Shown in pieces: positions 42,974-55,373 of a stretch of 64,000 nucleotides of DNA. This DNA comes from Nitzschia sp. pyKryTriq1. Lineage: Eukaryota; Bacillariophyta; Bacillariophyceae; Bacillariales; Bacillariaceae. The stretch's first letter is position 1, and every line of letters starts with the position of its first letter. The notes under the pieces were generated by a model. That model had not been told where the DNA came from. It searched no databases and saw nothing but the letters and a program-made list of their open reading frames with translations. The stretch is from NCBI GenBank assembly GCA_956465555.1, contig OY101126.1, positions 1,034,501-1,098,500 of the forward strand, read 5' to 3'. The translations under genes and the position numbers were made by a program.

Positions 42974-45279
42974 ATGACGATGTTTTGGAGTAGGATTCCA
43001 GTGTTGCTCCTTTGCTGGGGCCTAACCCTGATAACATTCGCCTCTTCTCAACCGCCCGAGGTGGATTTGGATTGCGATCCTTGTATCGACAGAAGCGCCT
43101 ACAACATTCAAGCTATTTATCATGGTACGTTCGTGCACCTCGTCAATGCCGGCATACTCGTCCTACTAGCATTGGACTTTTTATTATTGAAGGAGCCTTC
43201 TAACCTTCTTGTCATCCTTTATATGAAATATCAGGCACCAAAGGTTCCCTATTTTGGGACCAGATCGAAGCCCCGGCCGTTCAGGCGGCAAAAGATCTAG
43301 GCGTGCAGTTTGCAGTGACGAGGTTTGACACTTTTAATCCCACCGTTATGGCGGCGGCTGTGCGTGGCATCATAACCGCCGCCAATCCTCCCAATGCATT
43401 GATTGTTAGCATTCCTTCGCAGGTAGTAGCTGATGCAGTTCGAGACGTTATAAATGCTGGTATCCCTGTGTTTGGTCTTAATTCTGGATACAAATTTGCC
43501 AAAGAATTGGGTGTTCTGACTTGGGTTGCTCAAGACGAAAAAATAGCTGGGGAACAAGCCGCTGCGACTTTCTTGGAAACCGTACCTGGAATTGCGCAAA
43601 ACGCTCGGATTGCATTTGTGAATACCGAGCCTGGAAATTCTGCCTTCGCGGACCGCTTGGCGGGGTTCAATTCATTTCAGCCTTTGATCGACCGAGGACT
43701 ATCTCTGCAGGATCTGCAGCTGAGCTCGAATCAGGCCGTTGCAGCTCAGCTTGAAACTTTGCTTGGAAGTTGCACGTACGAGTTTGTGTTGTTATCGAAA
43801 TCTGGAATTTTGGACCAGACTTTAGCAGTCCTGAGGTCGAATGGGTGCAGTACTCGAGTCGCTAGCTTTGACGAATCAAATACATTGTTTGATGGCATTC
43901 GCAATGGCTCTGTTTCCTTTGGTATGTCCCAGCAAAAGTATCTCCAGGGCATGCTTCCTGTCATTTTCGCGACCACCTTCGTCACAACAGGCAAAGTCCC
44001 TGCTGTACCGTCGCGTAACCCGAATGGTATATATTTGTCGAATGGAACGCCGTGGACAAGTTCTCGGTTGCCGACCCCCGAAAAGCAGCAGTGTATTGAG
44101 GATTCGTTCCCTGTTTGCCCAACAGTGGGTCAAAATGGATGTCCTTGTTTTGATCGTTCGTCCATCCGCATCGGTGGCGTCGTCCACGGTGACACTGCTG
44201 ACTCTTTCTGGGACAATTTTTTTGCCGGCGCCGCTGTTTCTGCTAAGGATATGGGCATCGTGCTGGATATGCAAAGGTTTGAACCATCGGCCAATGCTGC
44301 CGCGGTTGCCGCGAAGATGAACGCTGAGCTAGCACGTATGTGCACTGGAGGCAACCCTGTAGATGGTTTGTTTGTGTCCATTCCAAATGCAGGGGTTGTC
44401 GATGCAGTTGCCCAATGTCGAGACGCTGGAATTCCAATCATTGTGGTCAACAGTGGGGCCAGCCAGGCCGAAGACTTGGATTTGCAACATTTTATTGGGC
44501 AACTTGAGTTTACCGCGGGCTTCCAGGCTGCGGAGGAACTCCTAAAGGCTGGAATGGTCCGAGGTTTTTGCCTCAATCACTCTCCGGGCGTCCAGGCCCT
44601 TGCGCAGCGCTGCGAAGGATTCAGAGCTGCGTTTGCTACAACTCCTGGAGCTCAGTTTGTGGCCGAAGTCAACGTGAACCCCTCGAATGTGAATGCATAC
44701 ATTTCTACGGTCGAGACAGCTGTTGGCGCTGCCGGCACATGGTCTGGAAACGGCTTCTTGTTGTGTGGTAAAATTCAAGCTACAGCGGGGCTTGAGCTTC
44801 TAGCGCGTCATTCCGATGCATTGATCGGTACATTTGATGTCGGTGAAGTCATCTTTGACGCCCTTGAAAGCTCGCAATTCAAGTTTGCGATCAATCAGCA
44901 ACCGTATTTCCAGGGGTATCTCCCTATTACTCTTCTCACGGCCCGGATCCATGCCAATCGACAGCTACTGAATTTCTTCGTTGAGAGTGGTCCGAAATTT
45001 TTGTCAACGCCACCTGGTGTTGGCGAGCAAATATGCGTGATCAATTCATTTGATATATGCGAGGGAGCGCCTGCTCCTGCACCTACCGGCCAATGCGGTG
45101 ATTTCCAGGACACATGTTCGGTGCGTAGTGATTGCTGTAGTGAACGCTGCATCTTCAATCAGTGCCAGAAGGAAGTTCCCGTACCAAAGATGAAAATTGG
45201 TGGCCGTGGTGGAGCGGCCTCGGCTGTCAGCGCTAGGCCCGGCACGCGTCGCATTCGAGGAATGCAAAATAATTATTAG
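42974..45279 (+). CDS. Secreted double PBP1 protein with knottin tail, copy B
   Basis: Exons 42974-43124 and 43235-45279, intron 110 nt and, as far as I can read, identical to that of copy A; 731 residues. Same signal peptide, two PBP1 domains and cysteine tail. Differences concentrate in one block of domain 1 (about 43670-43830), where for example LQELERNEAQTIK becomes LQDLQLSSNQAVA. The interdomain region is one codon shorter. The C-terminal tail lacks the TIAPAPT part of the linker and reads CGDFQDTCSVRSDCCSERCI with one extra residue (x6 for x5) before the CC pair. Domain 2 is almost unchanged. Function as for copy A. The tandem pair is probably a recent duplication. Confidence 0.85.
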
Positions 45280-45624
45280 CAAGAAAGCAAACAAACAAAC
45301 GCTGCTCAAATTTTGGTTGTTGAGTGAGTGGAACCTGCCAAACGTGCCTTCCGTGACAGCCGCCTACTCTTGCAATTCTTGTTTCCATGTGCAAATAAAA
45401 AGTCCATCTAGCTTCCTAATCTTTTGGAAGTGTCTAATCGTGCCTTGGGAAGTCTCCGCGCGGCACCATAGGTTTTATCAAGTATCCTTATAAAAGATTG
45501 CGTATAACTTAATTCAAAAGAAAGCTCTGCAACCGATTCCTGATATTCGACTGCTCTCGTAGAGGGGAGATTGATCCATGAGTCTACTCCTACTAAAGTA
45601 GCTAAATGTATCCTCATTTCGCCA
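45280..45624. other. Short convergent gap
   Basis: 3' regions of PBP1 copy B (+) and the folylpolyglutamate synthase gene (-). A minus-strand frame at 45408-45737 is an out-of-frame overlap of the latter. Nothing else seen. Confidence 0.5.
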
Positions 45625-47625
45625 TCATGTCGATTTGGCATCCTCTGGCATGGTGGTGTTTCCAAAATTTTCTTGACCGTGTCGGAATCCTGCCCCCGCC
45701 ATTTGAGCAATATACTCTGAGTCTCGTGGCTCATCAAATCCCAGTGCCTCTCTTGCTTCGGCCATCAGAAATACACTTCCACAGATAACTAAGATTTCAC
45801 CCTTCTGTCGTGACAATTCGATCGCATCATTAACTTGCGTTGTGATCGACCGATCCTCCAGATTGTACTGACATTCGGCCAGCCGGGGTTCGGCTACGAG
45901 AATATCAGGGAGCTTGGCGGCACGGGGATGTGCGGCCTCTACCAAATGTATTTGCGAAGAATCGGCCACGGATAGCAACGTCCGACCGCACTGTCCCAAA
46001 TCCTTGTCGGAGGACATGCCAGTAACAAATCGAAACGAGGATTCGGGGTAGGTAGCCTTCAATTTACGTACCAAATAATCCATTGCGGGAGGATTGTGTG
46101 CCACATCAAGAATGATCGTCGATCCGTCCTCTCGTTGAACTTGTTCAAAGCGGCAGGATGGTCGAATAGTGACAGCTTCATCAATCATCGATTCAGTCAA
46201 GTCTTTCAACAGGTCGGGATTGGAATGCTTTAATAGAATCAACGCAGCCTTGGAAATTCTAGAATTCTCCTCATCGTAGTCAGTAATTTCCATGTCTCGA
46301 TAATCCTTCAACACTTGCTCTGGATTGTAGTACCGCCCGGCCTCTTTCTCTCGAGCACATTGCTGCAAGACCTCTTGAGGACAGTGGGGCCCGACCAGCA
46401 CGGGACATCCCTCCTTGATGATCCCTCCCTTTTCTCCGGCAATCAACTCCACCGTATCTCCCAATATCCGCGTATGTTCTAACCCAATCGAAGTAATGAC
46501 AGAAATGGCAGGTCGTTTTATGACATTGGTGGCATCCAATCGTCCACCCAAACCTGTTTCTAAAACAACCACTTGTGTTTCCCGCTTGGCATAAAAATAA
46601 AAGGCCAAGGCGGTAGTAATTTCAAAAAAGGTGGCAGGAATATCTTCTTGGGCACACCAGTCGTAAATTTGGGGAAGGAGTTCCACTACCTCTTCTTCCG
46701 TGATCATTTCCCCATTGACTTGCATTCGCTCTCGGAAGGAAGAGATATGAGGGGAACAAAAGAGACCCACTTTCAGTCCACATTTCTGGAGGGCAGTGGC
46801 AGTCTTCAAAGCGACACTCCCCTTTCCATTTGTTCCAGCAATATGAATGACCATGCGATTCGGCTAAAATGGATGGATGGATGGATGGATGGAGCGTAAC
46901 ATACAACAAGTTTGCAGCCAGGAGATTAGGGTACAACTCAGTAAATGGAAAGAGACACAACCTCATACAGCCGACAACAACAAGTGGTGAAATGCAAGAT
47001 TACTTACATCGTCCATAGGATCCCCCATGATATCATGAAGTTTTTGCATATTTGTCAATCCCATCTTGACCGGGTGAAATAAATTAGTCATGTACAACCG
47101 CCGGACCCATTTTTCGTAGTCGGAAAACTTTTGCTCGCCGTCGCCAGTAGTGGGAGTGGTGTTGTTCTCGTCACCGTCGCCATGGGTATTACCCATGTTG
47201 TTATTCGAGGCAGATGAAACGACGGAAGAAGAAGAAGAAGAAGAAGAACTAAAGAGTCTGGAGTGTCGATCAAAGTAGGATTGTGCCGAGCTTGGGTTGG
47301 AGGCCGCCGCCACGCCAGAAAAACAAGAAGGAGATCCTGCTGCGGTTGTCCAAGTGTTTTTTGTTGTCGTGGTTGTTGAGGTATCAAAGAAGAAGAATCG
47401 AGTGGCTGTTGAAGTCGTCGCCGACCAGGGAGAACGCCGTCGCTGCTGCTGCCACAAGAAGGATCGCATTACGTGAGCGACGAAACACTCAGCTGTCGGG
47501 GGAGACCAGGATGTTCCTACTGCCCAAAACAGAAGGATCCACAGTCCTCTGAGTCGTCCTCCTCGAATCGTAAGATTGGCGTTGCTGCTTCCGCTTGCTC
47601 GCACCGACGCCGCAAGTCTTGTCAT
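45625..47625 (-). CDS. Folylpolyglutamate / dihydrofolate synthase (FolC family)
   Basis: Exons 47008-47625 and 45625-46863 with a 144-nt GT-AG intron, phase 0; 618 residues. The first about 160 residues are an extension: a hydrophobic stretch (LRGLWILLFWAVGTSW) ending in AECFVAHV, then Ser/Thr-rich sequence. This may be an organelle presequence and is unusual for the family, which is normally 400-550 residues. The catalytic part begins YEKWVRRLYMTNLFHPVKMG and continues across the intron into the P-loop IHIAGTNGKGS. The Mur-ligase family motifs are VVLETGLGGRLDATNVI, SIGLEHTRILGD, GEKGGIIK and ILDVAHNPPAM. It adds glutamate to folates (or makes dihydrofolate). The intron's 3' end is an ATCC/ATGG microsatellite next to the acceptor. 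Confidence 0.93.
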
Positions 47626-48560
47626 TCACTCGCAAATACTCTTCTAGTAGACTACGAGTACAGTAGTACTGCTGCCAATTCTTCTTTGTCTTGATTCCTT
47701 TTTCGTACCGGTATGATACTTGATGATGGGGGATTGATACCTGTCGATAATACTGTACCCGTACCGGTACCTGGTACGTTGGGCTTGCTGAATGCCCTAG
47801 CCTGGATGGAATGCTGGATGAAGAAGAATCAATCATCTTGTATCATCATGTACCGGTACCGTAGCGTATCCTGTATCATATCATTTCCGTCATCATCGTC
47901 GCGTCATTCCGACCGAGAAAAATATTTTCTGGATGATGATGCGATGCGCCGGCGGGGCTGCGGACAGACCACCACCATTCATTGGCACGGTCCCGACAGG
48001 CTGCTGAAATTTCTACGAGTATGCTTTTGTCGCAATTGTACACACGCGGTGGATATCTGCCGGTATTTGTCAATTACGATCCCGGCTGTGCACCCCTGTC
48101 TGGAAGTCTTATTCGTCAAGATATTGTGTCGATAATAGTAGCGATAGTTATCATACGTTATGTACGAATATACCCCTAATAGATAGTAGGACTGTACTGT
48201 ACCACTCCACTTGTCCTGAGAAGCTAGTAAACAAGTACACTCACAGCACAACACTACAAGCGATAGACTAGCAGACTTTTGCTGCATATTCTGCCTCGAC
48301 GTGATAGTGAATCGCAGTTCACCATAGCCAGGCGAGAAACATGATGGTCAATCCTAATTCCAGTAGACTATAATAAGAGCACGTATTCTTCTCTAATACA
48401 ATGGGTTTTAGCTGTCCAGACCGAGGGACAAGGTGGAGACTTGCTCGCCTCTGTCTACTAAAGAAAAATCGTTGTCGGTGATCTCGATCCCGAGAACCGG
48501 GGCAGAAATAGACTTGATTCTCTCTTACAACGAAGAACCCACCAAAGCCTGCGAACACTC
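47626..48560. other. 0.9-kb gap, GTAC-word rich
   Basis: GTAC words at 47700-47785 and 47845-47870 lie upstream of the FolC start. A frame at 47713-48135 is built mainly of such words. No supported gene. Confidence 0.5.
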
Positions 48561-50359
48561 TCAAAGGTATGGTTTTACCACCATTATCGAGTGCTGTCCT
48601 CCCAGGGACACACTCGAGACAGTAGCGTCAGTACCTTTGGTGGGATCGTATTTCTTGTAAAATCGCATCGGATTCAGCTTGGTAGCCCGTTCGATATCAC
48701 CTCCTTTGGAGGAATGACCCGTGCTGGCCGTCTCATTGAAGCCCCAAGTGTAGACATTCCCAACATCCGACACAGCTGCGCTGTTATTGCCTCCAGCGTG
48801 CACCGAGGCAATTCGCGTGGTGCCGAGCTCTGTCGGAAATGGAACTTGTATCGGTGTAGATTGAAAGCCACCGGCTTCCTTTTCCTTCTTATCAAACATA
48901 CCTAGTTGACCGTAGTCGCTACGGCCACATGCAAATACATTATTGCCCATGATGCCGAGAAAGAGCGTATGGTGACTTCCGCACGACACCTGGGCAATAC
49001 GTTCGCCATCCAGTGCCTCGATGGGAAAAAGAGAGTGTCGTTGAATTAAGTCACCGTGTCCGAGCTGACCATAATTGTTGTGACCGCAGCTGTAGACACG
49101 CGTTTTGCCATCCTTGCGAGCTACCACTACCATGTGTAGTTCGCCGATCGCAACGTCCAAAACGTCATACTTTCCAGGAATGTGCCATTCCACCCGGGCC
49201 GGCGTCAGGAACTTTTGGTTGATTAGTTCCGTATGATACTTGTAGTCTTCGACTTCAGCCATCTTGCCGTCCTTATCTTTTTTCATTTTGGTGATAATTT
49301 CACCAATGTACATCTTGCCGAGGTCGTATTGTGGGATATCTTTTCCGGAGGAAGGGAGAAGGGGAGCACCCATAGAAGAACTACGTCCTAGTTCGCCAAA
49401 GTGGCCCATGCCTAACAAAAGAAGAAGGGCAATGAAAGCATCGTGAGGAACACGAACGAGAGACAAGAGTCTATAGAAGTACATGCCGTGAACGATCTGC
49501 ACTGATTGCACGGCACACTAGACCTACCCCATGTGTAGAGCGAACCGTCTCCGAGAATGGCAGCGCATGCGTTGAATCCCCCAGCAATAAATTGAACCGG
49601 TCCAGGGAGCAAAATTTTGACTGGATCCTTCTGACACAAGCCATTGGTGAGTTTCTGGCCGGGTTTAACATTAGCAAACTTTCCCGAATCGATGTCCTTG
49701 TACATCCCAGTCATATAGACATCACCGTCAAAGGTAAGATAGAGGGAGCAATTGTCACCCGCGGCGACCATGACTACTTGCGCTAGATCCACGCGACCCG
49801 CCTTGTGCAGATCTGCGTCGGTGGTCTCTCTGCCCAGGGCATAATCATCATTGTTGCCCCATGTGTACACTTCTCCCTCCTCACTGAGGGCCACGCTGTG
49901 CGTTCCGCCAGCCGCCACTTGGATAATGTTGGAAGGAATGTTGAGGGTGAACGTCGGCGGGTATTCTTCCAGTTTGTCATCGTCTTCCGTGACCGCGACA
50001 CCCAAAGCGTTGATATCATCATTGCCCATTGCCAAGACCTTTCCTGTCGGTTGCTTGTACAACCCTTGAATGACCTTGAGGATGCGCTCGTACTCGGCTG
50101 CCATCATCATAGTCTTGCCTACATCATTGGGGTCGAGGGATGCTGCCACGTCCCGGAGTTGCTGATTCAGCCGCTCAACAAGCTGTTGAAATTCCCCAAG
50201 CTTCATTGTCACAAACGGGCTCGATTGACCTTCGTTAGAGGACGGCCCAAAGGCTCGTCTCTTAGCGGGTCGGCCGGGAGACATTTCGGTGGAAGTGTAC
50301 GCGGCCAGATCGCTCTCGTAGTCGAATGATGCCCTCTTGTTGTTGCCCGCGAAAGACAT
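48561..50359 (-). CDS. RCC1-repeat protein
   Basis: Exons 49528-50359 and 48561-49411 with a 116-nt GT-AG intron, phase 1; 560 residues. The splice rebuilds the repeat motif YTWG-MGHFGELGR across the junction. The N-terminal 115 residues carry a basic patch (GRPAKRRAFG) and a coiled-coil helix. About seven RCC1 blades follow, with signatures such as VAAGGTHSVALSEEGEVYTW, VYSCGHNNYGQLGHGDLIQ, VSCGSHHTLFLG, FACGRSDYGQLG and GGQHSIMVV at the end. A long insertion (about 85 residues, GKMYIGEIITKMKKDKDG) interrupts one blade. RCC1 itself is the nuclear exchange factor for Ran; a Ran role here is possible but not shown, since many RCC1-repeat proteins do other things. Confidence 0.88.
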
Positions 50360-51370
50360 GGTGAACTAGCGATGTTTCAGGGGTCGGATAATAAGCTAGT
50401 GGACAGGTCGCAAAGCAAGGAAAGAGATTGAAGATCAAGACCTCGACGATGAATGATGTGATGATGATGGAAAATGGAAACAAGTTAAAGTTTGGTGTTT
50501 GGTTTGGTGTTTGGTGTTTTGCCGGCTTTGCTTATTATTCTCGCCTCATCGCCCTCGCCTGTCGCCCTTATATTACCTGTACAAGTACCCGTGACAGTAC
50601 AGTACAGTACAAGTACTGTACGGTACCTGGTGCCGGTAACCTGTACAGTACTCATCTATCGGCTGACGTACAGACCTATTTTGGGGTCCTTTGGGGGGAT
50701 TTTTGTGGGGACCACGCTGTGAGGCTGTACTATTGTACTATAGTAGAGGACAGCCTCCTACCGAACAATTATTTTTTTATTGCTTCTTTTTCTTTTCGCA
50801 CACACGATGATAGCAAGTCACCGAACAATTATTTTAATTTCTCACGACGATTCCTCTCACCGTACTTTCACTGTACTACGAGCCTTCGCCGGACTTTATG
50901 GAGTAACTGTTGTGTTTACTAGCAACTCGTAGTCTACTAGCAGTCAATCTCTCTACTGTACGTTCTTATTCGTTAGAGGTTACTCCATAAAGTGAGCTTG
51001 CGATCCTTTGTACCGATCCGTCAAGCTGTTGTCTTTCCTGTCCGCAGTCATAATGTCTCGTCTCGATGACTCCAGCGGATCTTTGACTAAGTTGATTCGT
51101 GTGCATTCTCATATTCTCCAACACTACTAGAGATGTACATCATCTATTAAAGGTCTGCAAAACGGTACCCGCCGGTACGCATACTATCGTACCGGTACAT
51201 CAGTCGTACGAAAAAGGCGCGACCGATGACTCTATTTTTTGACTGCGCGAATGGCGAGAACTTCCCGCCATCACGCTCTCTAAATTCCTTTTTGATCATC
51301 ATGGATGGTTGTGACAAAATTACTTCATCGAAGTCATACCGGTAGATAGCATCCACTCATTGCATCCAAC
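50360..51370. other. 1-kb divergent gap with dense GTAC words
   Basis: Bases 50575-50660 form the densest GTAC run seen: strings such as GACAGTACAGTACAGTAC and TACGGTACCTGGTGCCGG. A direct repeat of CCGAACAATTATTTT occurs at 50760 and 50821. A second GTAC patch is at 51165-51205. No gene. Confidence 0.6.
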
Positions 51371-52780
51371 ATGAAATTCTTTGATTCGCAATTGTTGTTG
51401 CTTTCCTTTTTGCTGGCATCAGTTGGGTCCGCCCCAGAATGCGTGTTTTCGGTCAACTTGTATGATTACTACTCGAGCTGTCCGAGCTTCTTTTTCCAGT
51501 TGTCTCACGAACTCATCGCCGATGGGGAGTGTCGAGCCATTCCTAATAATGACAACGGCCAACCCGTTCCCCCAGGTTCGTACATTTCTTTTGCTACCAC
51601 CCCATAACACGGGAGGTTTTATCCTTTCTATCTGTCTACCGACCGCCTCCCCACCGCCTCCCCACCGAACGCCAAGGAGATGATGCGCCGGTGCGGTATG
51701 GAGGAACAATTATTCTCACATGAACATCATCACGAACAACACGCTCTCATCCACATGACAATTTCTTTGACTACAATTTGCCCAGGTCCATTTTATCGAG
51801 CTACTTGTGAAGGTAATAACGTTACATTTTTGGCCTCTCGTTGTGAAGACTCTCAGTGTACCCTATGTACCAAGCATGGCACGAGGCCTGGCTCGAATGT
51901 AGTGGACTTGGGCCAGGCCGGATGCATTCCTTCGGATTTTCTTTATACCTCGTTTATCAATGCAAATGTCGCCACGAGTCAACCTACCCCTGTACCGACC
52001 AGGTCTCCGACTCTTTCCCCCATTCCAACCGTCACTGATTCTTGTGAATGGACATACGATTTCTACGAATCTTATTCGGCATGCCTCTCGCCTATTCCGG
52101 TCGCACCAACAGAAACAGCACGTATCTACGCAGACGGAAATTGTTACGATTCGCGCACCGAAAGCCTCGGATACTATCGTGCCGGGTGTTTGGACGGTGA
52201 GCTTACTTTTGAAGCGACGCAATGCGACGAGGATTGCCTCACCTGTTCCGTGGAGGAGGAGGTTTTCAGTGGCTATAATTACACTTCGGGCGAGTGCAGT
52301 TCGTTTTTCAATATTTCTTATGCATGGATATTACGTGGGGACTGTGATCAGTCGACTTGCATCGAAGCGACTTTAACTCCGTGGCCAACGGAAACGGAAG
52401 TCCCATCAGATACCTTCGATCCCTCGATGGAACCCACGGCCACTACGACACCTCAACCGGCGACAACGATGCCCATCTCGGCGACGTCAATTCCGACTGT
52501 TGTGCGAGAAGTCACACCAGAAACACCGAAGCCATCGACCGTACAAGTTGCTGGTGGCAGTGAAGAAGACGCTGATTCGCTTATGCCTGTTGACAAAGAA
52601 ATTCCTGTGGAGAGCCCAATTTTGACTGATGAAGTTCCAACTGCTGTCGAAGAGCCTGGTCCAACAGCGACGCCTGAAAAATCGTCATCGTCGGACGCTT
52701 CGTCATCCGTCGTATTATTTCTTCCCCTGCTGTTGGCCCCATTATTATTACTTTTCACGCCGTCGTTGGCAATTCGATAA
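51371..52780 (+). CDS. GPI-anchored cysteine-rich surface protein
   Basis: Exons 51371-51575 and 51786-52780; the 210-nt intron is the longest in the window, starting GTTCGT and ending CAG; 399 residues. The signal peptide (LLLLSFLLASVGSA) is followed by two copies of a Cys-rich domain. The first starts CVFSVNLYDYYSSCPSFFFQ and is rejoined by the splice (VPPGPFYRATCEG), the second starts CEWTYDFYESYSACLSPIP. Both share a central DGxC and a CxxxxCxxC pattern and end near FINAN/FFNISYA. Thr/Pro/Ser linkers follow, and the C-terminus is hydrophobic (VVLFLPLLLAPLLLLFTPSL) after a Ser-rich omega-site region, typical of a GPI signal. Likely a cell-wall or frustule-associated protein (inference). 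The splice is supported by frame and domain continuity. Confidence 0.75.
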
Positions 52781-53021
52781 ATCCAATATCTCAATGTTTG
52801 AACTCGCGGTGTCTACCAGTGGACAAGGATATTCATATCAATGTGGATGATGCCAGATAATGATAAAGGATTACAAGAAACGCAATCTCTATATCGTTTA
52901 TAGCACCATGACAAAAACGCTCAAAAGACACGATGACGAAACTATGGAGGCCTCATGAAGACTACACGTATTTGACAAGTAGCAACACCGATTGAACTAT
53001 TCTTGATGCTGATCTACTAGT

Positions 53022-55373
53022 TTAGTAGCCGTGCTGATCATCAGCATGTCGTCGATCAACAATTCTCGTGGCCACCTGACAAATTGCCTTACCCTTGGTA
53101 TACTCGACGATGGATTTCCGAGCGCGATCTACCTTTGGTTTCAAAAAGGTTTGCGTTGTGGACACTACCATGCGAGTGCGCTGAATGGCCTTGTTCAAGT
53201 TCGCGTCGTTGTCGTCCTTGTCGTCGAGGGACAGTATCGCCACATTCAATGCCAATGTGTACAAGTGGAGTCCCACAGCTCGACTCGAATGGACCATACG
53301 CCACCATCCTTTTTGTTTCCTACGGTTCATAGACGAAGAAGAATCCTTCATTTGATGTAGAGCTTCTTCGACATCTTCCAAGAGTTGATGGCTCGCAGTA
53401 GCGACATCCTCCAAGAGAGCACGTGTCATTCCCTTGGTCGATAATCGTTGATTAAGCTCATGCTCGTCCAGACGACTCTGAGCGGTAGTCCAATACTCAT
53501 CGTTACGATCCGTGAACGTCTCTGACAAGAGGAGACTGTCAAGTTTCAAGAAGAATATATTCCCTTGCAGAGCTCGCAATTCTTCAGGAATTTCATCTTG
53601 GAAATCAGTTGTTGTCATTGAAGACGACAACCCTTCTCTGTGTACAAGAGTATCATCGTTGAAGGAGGAGGAAAGTTGCGCCAATGCTTGTAAATTTCGT
53701 CGACATTCGCAGAGTGCCCGTCGGGTAACAGCCGTATAAGAAAAGACGGGTCGATAGAAACAATGAGGGGACGACGACGGAAGATGGATGGGTGTTTGGG
53801 AAGCGACCGAGTCCATGGCAAGTAGAAGTAATCGAACCATGTCCCATAATAACGATGCAGTCACATGCTCGTCCTCCTCTTTCATTGTCACGGTATCATC
53901 CGTCCATTCTTTTTTCAACCAGTCATCCCATAATCCATGAGAAACGGCCGCACGAAGATTGGGCCCACCACTGGAAGAACAAAATAGATCCGTCATCAAG
54001 GCCAGTGTGGAGATTGGTACTCGTCCTTGTGTCAAGAGGGCATTATCTTTAGACTCCTGATTGTCCTTATCAGAATCTTCCCCAGTACTATCATTGTGCG
54101 TTCCCAGCACATAAGGATGTAAGAGCAAATCATGGACTTGACGTTGTCCATGTCCATCGAGGGTCACGTAAAAGGCCCTGGGACGGGCGATGCAATCGTC
54201 AGGTCGGTCGTTGGCGAGGCACCAATCCAAGCGTAAGCCGTGCTCCAATAATATGCTTAATAGGGCGCAACAAGTGGCTGGTCGTCGGCGTTGTTGTATC
54301 CATGAGACTACAACGTCTTGATAGAGACAAAGATGGGAAGGTGGCAGCCAAAAGTCAGACGATGGTGATGATGATGATGATCCTTCGTTTCGATTTCTCT
54401 TGAGTGTAGGCGGAAAATCCAAGATGTCCGTATCAGTAGTAGCACATTCCAACAATCGAGCGAATTCGGGAACTTTGTGGATTTGGATAGAAGAATACGT
54501 AGCAGCAGTGGTGGTCCATGTTGTTGGTTCGCTTCGCGCATTGTTAGTCTTCATTTTGACAGCCGTATCCGTATTATTTGTTTTTGTCTTTGTTGTTTTC
54601 AACAATATTCGAGTCAGAACGAGTACCAACGAAAGCCACGGTCGCGGCAGCTCCGTGACAAAGCCATGCCACAGGAGATTTCGTAAATTCAATCCAGGAG
54701 TCGGCAGCAACAGCAATCGACAAGCATGATCGACTCCTCCCCCCGTCGTTAGTGCCGACAATCGTCCAAGCATGGTCTTTAACAAAGGGGCCTTGCCTGT
54801 GGTGTATCCTGTTGCCTCTCTCACAGCCGACTCCAAGGCATTCAAAGCCAAGAGTGTGGCTACCATGTTAGTAGTCGTGGTCGTCGTTGCAACGTTGCGA
54901 GCCGATTCTGCCAAGGCGAGCGTATAATAACCACCACTCGTTGCCTCCGTCTCTTCTCGCCAGCGCTGAAGAGGAGGGAGATTCTTCTCGTTGCTATTAT
55001 TATTGTCATCATAATAGTAGATCCATTCGTCACATTCGTGGGCCAAATCAATCAAATCTTGTATTGTGGCCGTTTCGGGAAACTGAAGCGACAACAAGTC
55101 GCAGCCCTCCTCATCATCGTGATGACGATCATAGGAAAGAAATCCAGTCGCGTGTGGCATTTTTGCATTCGTTTGGTGACATTGTAACACCTGGGCAATG
55201 GTTGGATGCACAAACTCGAAATTCGGTATTGTTGGGGGATCCATCCTTCTACTTGTATCGTCGTGTCTGCGCTTGGGCTTATTTCTCGTACCGGTAGTCC
55301 GTGTACTGCGAGGACTCCAAGAAGTGACCGTGACCAAGCAGCAGATGATCCACACGAAAGAATAACAAATCAT
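53022..55373 (-). CDS. ERMARD-like (DUF4209-type) protein
   Basis: Intronless, 783 residues from the ATG at 55373; the frame extends further only to a TTG. The N-terminal hydrophobic segment (CYSFVWIICCLVTVTSW) is a signal peptide or anchor. Residues about 180-270 carry the family mark: LNALESAVREATG, APLLKTMLGRLSAL, then LLLLPTPGLNLRNLLWHGFV. It resembles the LRDLL and GSPRGLNLRNxxWHGF motif of ERMARD, an ER membrane-associated RNA degradation protein linked to dsRNA handling in animals. Low-complexity Thr/Lys/Asn insertions interrupt the body. The C-terminal half is helical. Function by family only. Confidence 0.7.
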   Translation of the reverse strand: MICYSFVWIICCLVTVTSWSPRSTRTTGTRNKPKRRHDDTSRRMDPPTIPNFEFVHPTIAQVLQCHQTNAKMPHATGFLSYDRHHDDEEGCDLLSLQFPETATIQDLIDLAHECDEWIYYYDDNNNSNEKNLPPLQRWREETEATSGGYYTLALAESARNVATTTTTTNMVATLLALNALESAVREATGYTTGKAPLLKTMLGRLSALTTGGGVDHACRLLLLPTPGLNLRNLLWHGFVTELPRPWLSLVLVLTRILLKTTKTKTNNTDTAVKMKTNNARSEPTTWTTTAATYSSIQIHKVPEFARLLECATTDTDILDFPPTLKRNRNEGSSSSSPSSDFWLPPSHLCLYQDVVVSWIQQRRRPATCCALLSILLEHGLRLDWCLANDRPDDCIARPRAFYVTLDGHGQRQVHDLLLHPYVLGTHNDSTGEDSDKDNQESKDNALLTQGRVPISTLALMTDLFCSSSGGPNLRAAVSHGLWDDWLKKEWTDDTVTMKEEDEHVTASLLWDMVRLLLLAMDSVASQTPIHLPSSSPHCFYRPVFSYTAVTRRALCECRRNLQALAQLSSSFNDDTLVHREGLSSSMTTTDFQDEIPEELRALQGNIFFLKLDSLLLSETFTDRNDEYWTTAQSRLDEHELNQRLSTKGMTRALLEDVATASHQLLEDVEEALHQMKDSSSSMNRRKQKGWWRMVHSSRAVGLHLYTLALNVAILSLDDKDDNDANLNKAIQRTRMVVSTTQTFLKPKVDRARKSIVEYTKGKAICQVATRIVDRRHADDQHGY

